This document shows positions 59,426 to 64,000 of a stretch of 64,000 bases of DNA, in pieces. This DNA comes from CALBJU01 sp965247125 (lineage in GTDB: Bacteria > Bacteroidota > Rhodothermia > Rhodothermales > UBA10348). The notes below the pieces were generated by a model. It ran no database searches. It saw nothing but the letters and a program-made list of their open reading frames with translations, and was not told the origin of the DNA. Position 1 is the first letter of the stretch. Each line of letters begins with the position of its first letter. The stretch spans positions 620,001-684,000 of the forward strand of contig CBDFGO010000002.1 of NCBI GenBank assembly GCA_965247125.1. Reading direction: 5' to 3'. A program made the position numbers and the translations under genes.

Positions 59426-59947
59426 ATGAATGCTGTCACTGCCTTTATCGCGCTCGGCTCTAACCTCGGAGACCGCGTTTCCCACCTCCAATTCGCGCTT
59501 GACGAGTTGAGAATGCTTCCAGGTGTGCACGTCGATGCCGTCTCGGGTGTCTACGAAAGCGCCGCTCACGTTCTGGAATCGGCCGATCCGCAACCTGACT
59601 ATTTGAACGCGGTAATCCAGTGCCGAGTCAATCTCAAACCGGATGACCTGCTGTTCCAAGTATTGGACATTGAATCGCGAAGAGGTCGCGTTCGATCCAG
59701 CGGCACGCGCTGGCTTCCCAGATCTTTGGACATCGACCTGATTCAAGTCGGAGACGAACCCCACGAAAGCGAGCATCTGATACTTCCACACCCTCGCCTT
59801 GGCGAGCGGGCCTTCGTGCTCCTGCCCCTCGTAGAAATCGCCGGCGATCTCCACATTCACGCCCCGTATAACACCGGCGTTCGGTATCTTCTGGCACGCT
59901 GCACAGATGTCGCGGCGATTGAACGAACGATGTTTACGTTACGGTAA
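59426..59947 (+). CDS. folK: 2-amino-4-hydroxy-6-hydroxymethyldihydropteridine pyrophosphokinase
   Basis: A 173-residue HPPK of folate synthesis. FIALGSNLGDR at the start, then RWLPRSLDIDLIQVGDE and LILPHPRLGERAFVLLPLVEIA. The ATG at 59426 fits the family start (MNAVTAFIALGSNLGD) and abuts the U-tract of the groEL terminator, leaving no room for an ordinary leader, so expression may come from read-through or a leaderless transcript. Confidence 0.93.
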   Translation: MNAVTAFIALGSNLGDRVSHLQFALDELRMLPGVHVDAVSGVYESAAHVLESADPQPDYLNAVIQCRVNLKPDDLLFQVLDIESRRGRVRSSGTRWLPRSLDIDLIQVGDEPHESEHLILPHPRLGERAFVLLPLVEIAGDLHIHAPYNTGVRYLLARCTDVAAIERTMFTLR

Positions 59948-59957
59948 CCTCCATCGA

Positions 59958-60683
59958 ATGAGCCTGTTTGAAGATCCAACTCCCAGTGTTGCCGAGTCCA
60001 CCGGTGACGACCCCGCTGTGACGCTTCCTGAGCATCTTCAATACATCGTAATCGAAGGGGTCATCGGTGTCGGAAAAACGACCCTTGCCCACTTACTTGC
60101 CAAACAAGTGGACGGGCGTCTCGTGCTGGAAGAGTTTGACGAAAATCCGTTCCTCGAGCGGTTTTATTCTGATCGCGCCCGTTGGGCGTTCCAGACACAA
60201 CTCAGCTTCCTAGCAAGCCGTTTTCGCCAACAGCAGAGCCTCGGAGGACGTGACCTGTTCCACAATTCCGTGATTGCCGACTATACCTTCGACAAAGACC
60301 GCATTTTTGCCCGACTCAATCTTGAGGGGGACGAATTAAAGCTGTATGAAACGATGTTCGGAATCATGCAGCCCACGACACCGGTACCCGACCTGATTGT
60401 GTATCTACAGGCTTCCACAGACAGGCTCATGGAGAATATCCATAGTCGTGGTCGGGACTACGAAAAAGAAATGGATGTGAGCTACATCGACAGCCTGAAT
60501 CAGGCCTACAACCATTTCTATTTCCACTACAATCTGAGTCCCCTTCTGATCGTAAATGCAACGAACATTGACTTCGTGAAACATCCTGACGATTTAAACG
60601 AACTCATCAGGCAGATATCCGGACTCCAGCATCCTGGTACCACGTATTTCAATCCCTCGCCATCCAGATCTCCGCTGCTCTGA
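59958..60683 (+). CDS. Deoxynucleoside kinase family protein
   Basis: A 241-residue kinase. P-loop IEGVIGVGKTTLA (about 33-45), FDENPFLERFYSD near 70, the DRSI-like NSVIADYTFDKDRIF, and SRGRDYEKEM lid region. Phosphorylates deoxyadenosine/deoxyguanosine or similar in salvage; exact specificity cannot be read. Ten bases downstream of folK, a pairing often seen in Bacteroidota. Confidence 0.88.
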   Translation: MSLFEDPTPSVAESTGDDPAVTLPEHLQYIVIEGVIGVGKTTLAHLLAKQVDGRLVLEEFDENPFLERFYSDRARWAFQTQLSFLASRFRQQQSLGGRDLFHNSVIADYTFDKDRIFARLNLEGDELKLYETMFGIMQPTTPVPDLIVYLQASTDRLMENIHSRGRDYEKEMDVSYIDSLNQAYNHFYFHYNLSPLLIVNATNIDFVKHPDDLNELIRQISGLQHPGTTYFNPSPSRSPLL

Positions 60684-60684
60684 T

Positions 60685-60903
60685 ATGCTGTTAAAGTGGC
60701 TATTCCTGCTCTTCGTAGCCTGGTACATATCCAGAGCGGTCGGAAATCTTATTCGCGCCGCGTCCGGCGACCAGAATCGGGTCGATCAGTCTCGAGACAC
60801 GGAAACCCAGGTCCGTACTCAAAGTCCTGATAATGCTTCAAGTCACCCCGATCGCGACGTGCGGGAACGAGACGTTGAAGACGCACAGTTTCAGGATTTG
60901 TAG
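60685..60903 (+). CDS. DUF4834-like small membrane protein
   Basis: A 72-residue protein with an N-terminal helix (MLLKWLFLLFVAWYISRAV) and a polar, charged tail. Such proteins follow the deoxynucleoside kinase gene in related genomes; function unknown. One base separates the two genes. Confidence 0.6.
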   Translation: MLLKWLFLLFVAWYISRAVGNLIRAASGDQNRVDQSRDTETQVRTQSPDNASSHPDRDVRERDVEDAQFQDL

Positions 60904-60920
60904 ACAACTATTCTTGACGA

Positions 60921-62291
60921 TCAAGCGAGCAGTTCTGCCATAAAACGATGCGCGAGGGCCGTGGCGTCTTCTTCGGACGAGGCTTCTGCATAGACCCGGA
61001 TGATCGGCTCCGTGTTGGATTTTCGCAGATGAACCCAACCTTCGTCGAAGTCTATTTTGACGCCGTCAATGGTTGAAATACGCTCATCGCTGTATCTACT
61101 TGCCATCCGAAGCAGTAGCTCGTCCGGATCCAGATCTCCAATATCAGTCTTCAATTTTACCATCTGTAACTTCGGAAGATCTCGCAATACGTCGGAGAGC
61201 GTATTGCCTCCCTCGCTCAGATGCTGTAGGACCATGGCGACTCCAATCAGCGCATCCCGCCCGTAGTGGAGCTCCGGTAAAATTACTCCTCCGTTCCCTT
61301 CGCCGCCAATGACGGCTCCGGTTCGTTTCATTTCATCCACTACGTTGATCTCGCCAACCGCAGAGCGAAACACGCTGTGTCCGTGGCGTGCCGCTACAAT
61401 GTCGATTGCGCGGGAGGATGATAGATTCGTGGCAAACGGGCCCGAGTGATGCTTCCACCAGAAGTCAGCAGCAATGACCTGTGTTAATTCCTCGCTGACA
61501 AACTCTCCTCCATCGGCAATCAAAGCCAATCTGTCTGCATCCGGATCAACGGCGATTCCGAAGTCTGCTCCTTCTTGTCTTACCCGCTCACAAATCTCGG
61601 TCAGATTTTCCGCCAACGGCTCCGCGGGATGGGCAAAAACTCCGGTCGGCTCACAATTGATCTCGATGATCTGCTCGTCTTTCACTCCCAGTCGTTTGAG
61701 CAATGCTGGGATCGCGAAGCCCCCCACAGAGTTGACGGCATCAACGACTACTCGAAAATCTTGGCGTGCGATGGCCTTGCTGTCGATCTGGTTGAGTGAC
61801 GCGATAGCGTCTATGTGATATTCCAGGTAGTCTTCTTCCCTCAGAGAGCCTGCGTCCTGACTCTCAACCCAACTTAATTCGGGTTGTTTTGCCGCTTCGA
61901 TCAGTGCAGCCGCATCGGCAGGTGAAAGAAACTCTCCCTTGCCGTTTAGAAGCTTCAGCGCATTCCATTCCGCCGGATTGTGTGATGCCGAGAGAACGAT
62001 CCCGCCTGTCGCAGCTTCTTTGATCACCGCCATTTCGACTGTCGGAGTCGTGGCCAGACCGGTATCGATCACGTCGATACCCTGATTTCTGAGCGTTTCG
62101 ATTACCAGTTTGGAGCACGCTGGACCCGAAACGCGGGCATCTCGACCAATGATCACAAGCGGACTGCTGTGCTGCTGCCTGAGGATCCATTCACCGTAGG
62201 CGTAGGCGTAGTTCACGATTACATCGGGATCAAGACCGCGCCCGTAAATGCCTCGAATCCCCGATATGGATACTACAAGAGTGCCGGGCAT
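60921..62291 (-). CDS. glmM: Phosphoglucosamine/phosphomannomutase family protein
   Basis: A 456-residue alpha-D-phosphohexomutase. Phosphoserine loop LSASHNPAEWNA (about 100), metal-binding DPDADRLAL (about 245), sugar-binding GEGNGGVILPELHYGRD (about 325-341) and a phosphate-binding end (RKSNTEPIIRVYAEA). GEGNGG rather than GEQSGH separates this subgroup from classic E. coli GlmM; the substrate (glucosamine-6-P or other) is uncertain. Convergent with the DUF4834-like gene. Confidence 0.85.
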   Translation of the reverse strand: MPGTLVVSISGIRGIYGRGLDPDVIVNYAYAYGEWILRQQHSSPLVIIGRDARVSGPACSKLVIETLRNQGIDVIDTGLATTPTVEMAVIKEAATGGIVLSASHNPAEWNALKLLNGKGEFLSPADAAALIEAAKQPELSWVESQDAGSLREEDYLEYHIDAIASLNQIDSKAIARQDFRVVVDAVNSVGGFAIPALLKRLGVKDEQIIEINCEPTGVFAHPAEPLAENLTEICERVRQEGADFGIAVDPDADRLALIADGGEFVSEELTQVIAADFWWKHHSGPFATNLSSSRAIDIVAARHGHSVFRSAVGEINVVDEMKRTGAVIGGEGNGGVILPELHYGRDALIGVAMVLQHLSEGGNTLSDVLRDLPKLQMVKLKTDIGDLDPDELLLRMASRYSDERISTIDGVKIDFDEGWVHLRKSNTEPIIRVYAEASSEEDATALAHRFMAELLA

Positions 62292-62457
62292 GGAGCTGGG
62301 GTAAGTTGGAGGTGAGGTGCAGCCATTGAGCTCATTCGAGTACCGGGGAGTTATTTTCTGTAGCGTAGATCCATGTGAAGGAAAGTAAGAAACGATACCC
62401 GTATCCTTTTTCAGATATGACTCGTATTACGATGTTTTAACACTCACGAGGAATACC

Positions 62458-62703
62458 ATGGTCTGGATCATCATTGTCGGCTTTGTAGCTGGCGCGCTCG
62501 CTAAATACATTATGCCGGGCAAAGACGATGGCGGATTTGTAATGACAACCGTGCTCGGAATCGGAGGCGCATTTGTCGGTAATTGGCTGGGCGGTTTTTT
62601 CGGGGTCGCCAGAGTACTCGACGGACTTATTGGTTCGATCGTCAGTGCGACTCTTGGAGCCCTCTTGATCCTCTGGGTCTACAACAAGTGGTTCAGAAAG
62701 TAG
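62458..62703 (+). CDS. GlsB/YeaQ/YmgE-family stress response membrane protein
   Basis: An 81-residue, three-helix, Gly-rich membrane protein: IIVGFVAGALAKYIMPGKD, TTVLGIGGAFVGNWLGGFFG and a C-terminal helix. Family (transglycosylase-associated protein) induced by stress in other bacteria; function unknown. Confidence 0.85.
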   Translation: MVWIIIVGFVAGALAKYIMPGKDDGGFVMTTVLGIGGAFVGNWLGGFFGVARVLDGLIGSIVSATLGALLILWVYNKWFRK

Positions 62704-62767
62704 AACCGACCGACCCTGTCTTGGGATAGAGCAGGGTCTTGTGATAAGGCAGGGTCTTGTGAACGAT

Positions 62768-62803
62768 CAGGGCGGGCTCGCTGATTACAGCGAGCCCGCC
62801 CTG
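62768..62803. terminator. Bidirectional terminator
   Basis: A perfect 16-bp stem: CAGGGCGGGCTCGCTG at 62768-62783 with CAGCGAGCCCGCCCTG at 62788-62803 and a 4-nt loop. It lies between the YeaQ-like gene and the convergent SIMPL gene. Just before it is a short imperfect direct repeat GCAGGGTCTTGTGA (62730-62760). Confidence 0.75.
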
Positions 62804-62807
62804 CTTA

Positions 62808-63557
62808 CTATTTATCGGTCACCAGCGCAAACACGACAGTGACACTCGCGCTGACTTCAATCTCTCCCCCTGCGAACGCGTCTGCCTGAACAGCCTTTCC
62901 GGCCGATGCCATATCCATGGCCGCCTCCATTCGCATTACCGGTTGGGGCACAGAAACACCCATCTCGTTGATCTGAACAACGCTTCCCACTGCACTTCCA
63001 AGCGTTCGAGCCAGCACACCTGCCTTTTCTTGAGCCCGGTGCGCGGCCTTTTCGTAGGCCTCCAGTTCGACCTGATCTCGATTGTCGAGGCCATACTGGA
63101 TATTATCTATTCGATTGGCTCCTTTACTGACGATCGTTGCCACCAGATCCGGTAAGATATCCAGATTCATAACCTTTACGACCACGTCTCGAGAGGCCTC
63201 GAATCCTGACTCGATGTAGATTCTTCTATCGGGATCGTATTCACGTTTCGGCGTGAGACGGAGGCTTGCCAACTGAACGTGTTCTTCGTTGATACCCATG
63301 GCCCTTACGGCGTTCATAGCCTCGGCTGCAGCCAGTGCGTTCAATGCGCGCGCCTGATCAGGCAGCTCGTTGTCGGTCACTACTCCGAAACGGACGGTTG
63401 CCATATCCGGAGAAATCTTTATCACACCCCGTCCAGATACTGTTATCGTCCCCATTTGAGCGAAAGCTCCTGGAACTGAGAATAAACTTGCTACCAAAAT
63501 GATGGCTGAGGCGCCCATCATCCGAGTCAGACGTGTAGTGAATCTCGAACAAAACAT
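62808..63557 (-). CDS. SIMPL (DUF541) domain protein, secreted
   Basis: A 249-residue protein with a signal peptide (ASAIILVASLFSVPGAFA) and the SIMPL domain (TVSGRGVIKISPDMATVRFGVV, KREYDPDRRIYIESGFEASRDVVV). Periplasmic or cell-surface; function unknown, in some bacteria linked to oxidative stress. ATG at 63557 is chosen as beginning the signal peptide; 29 further residues upstream are possible. Confidence 0.8.
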   Translation of the reverse strand: MFCSRFTTRLTRMMGASAIILVASLFSVPGAFAQMGTITVSGRGVIKISPDMATVRFGVVTDNELPDQARALNALAAAEAMNAVRAMGINEEHVQLASLRLTPKREYDPDRRIYIESGFEASRDVVVKVMNLDILPDLVATIVSKGANRIDNIQYGLDNRDQVELEAYEKAAHRAQEKAGVLARTLGSAVGSVVQINEMGVSVPQPVMRMEAAMDMASAGKAVQADAFAGGEIEVSASVTVVFALVTDK

Positions 63558-63662
63558 GCGATCTACCTCTTCAATATCTGCTGGTTTACCTGAATTGACG
63601 GTCTTGTATCCGTCTGCTGCTATCAATTGCAAGTAGCGTTCCACTTACATCTCGCATCTTTT

Positions 63663-64000
63663 CTACGGGTACAGGCGATCTAGCGTTCTGGCAAACGGAA
63701 TGGTTTCGCGTAGATGGTGGATTCCGCAGATCCAGGTCACCGTGCGCTCGAGACCCAGTCCATATCCAGAATGTTGGACAGATCCATAACGGCGAAGATC
63801 GAAGTACCACTTGAACGCCTCCTCTGGCAGTCCATGGGCTCTAACCTGCTCCTGAAGAAAAGCAAGATCCGTTGCGCGTTCGCCCCCGCCTACAATTTCA
63901 CCATACCCTTCCGGGGCCAGTACGTCCATTCCAAGGGCCAGTCGATCATCTTCCGGGTCCCGTTTCATGTAGAAGGCCTTGAAACCATGCGGGAAGCGGT
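63663..64000 (-). CDS. asnS: Asparaginyl-tRNA synthetase, C-terminal part (runs off the right edge)
   Basis: The last 112 codons of AsnRS. FKAFYMKRD, then GEIVGGGERATD (motif 2 region) and class II motif 3 GYGLGLERTVTWICGIHHLRETIPFART. Charges tRNA-Asn. The frame continues uninterrupted to position 64000, so the gene's 5' part lies outside the window. Confidence 0.93.
   Translation of the reverse strand, partial: RFPHGFKAFYMKRDPEDDRLALGMDVLAPEGYGEIVGGGERATDLAFLQEQVRAHGLPEEAFKWYFDLRRYGSVQHSGYGLGLERTVTWICGIHHLRETIPFARTLDRLYP

Overview
The window reads as a chromosome segment of a Bacteroidota-like bacterium, most plausibly of the Rhodothermales/Balneolales type, carrying a provirus on its left third. 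Host-side evidence: a type IX secretion (T9SS) style surface protein next to a PorV-like protein, T9SS C-terminal sorting domains, a short CarB without the MGS domain, a DUF4834 protein, adjacent pssA/psd, and CIRCE-controlled groESL. No 16S rRNA is present, so the assignment is inference.

Positions 1 to about 23,020 are accessory. Almost every gene from 23,006 down to 1,490 lies on the minus strand, often with ATGA/TTGA overlaps, and the block ends in a tyrosine integrase. I find no terminase, portal, tail, tape-measure or baseplate gene. Instead there are two tandem paralogous ~206-209 aa beta-rich proteins (candidate twin major capsid proteins), at least six proteins with a single terminal membrane segment, a lytic transglycosylase, a transglutaminase-like protein, a CHAP-like peptidase, a spike-type receptor-binding protein, and a RadA-like ATPase coupled to a methylase-helicase protein that lacks its middle. 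The best reading is an integrated tailless, membrane-containing icosahedral virus. Its late operon ends at a strong terminator (4266-4295). Downstream are small, separately terminated cassettes (lipoprotein, hypothetical genes, integrase), two of them preceded by a shared promoter-like repeat. The first 1.5 kb is hairpin-rich and nearly gene-free; the element may continue past the left edge.

Positions 23,200 to 35,600 are host housekeeping genes: rlpA-like, clpS, purS, pssA, psd, mtaB, a lipoprotein, carB and carA (with a probable pyrBI-style attenuator and leader peptide), a TonB-family protein, a monooxygenase-fold protein, an NTF2-like protein and a sigma-54 activator. From 36,200 to 42,360 a 1119 aa secreted surface protein and a PorV-like protein lie between two sigma-54 activators, with a good sigma-54 promoter at 35,841. 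From 42,778 to 45,480 there is a scar: a 44-bp fragment of tRNA-Arg(CCT), a 5'-truncated T9SS adhesin, an IS256-family element and the intact tRNA-Arg.

Positions 45,560 to 64,000 are again chromosomal: an aminotransferase, a UMF1 transporter, a Nif3-like protein, a zinc-ribbon family protein that has lost its cysteines, RNase P RNA, secG, a frameshifted rsmE, an Omp85 protein, mutY, small membrane proteins, CIRCE-groES-groEL, folK, a deoxynucleoside kinase, a phosphohexomutase, a SIMPL protein and the 3' part of asnS.
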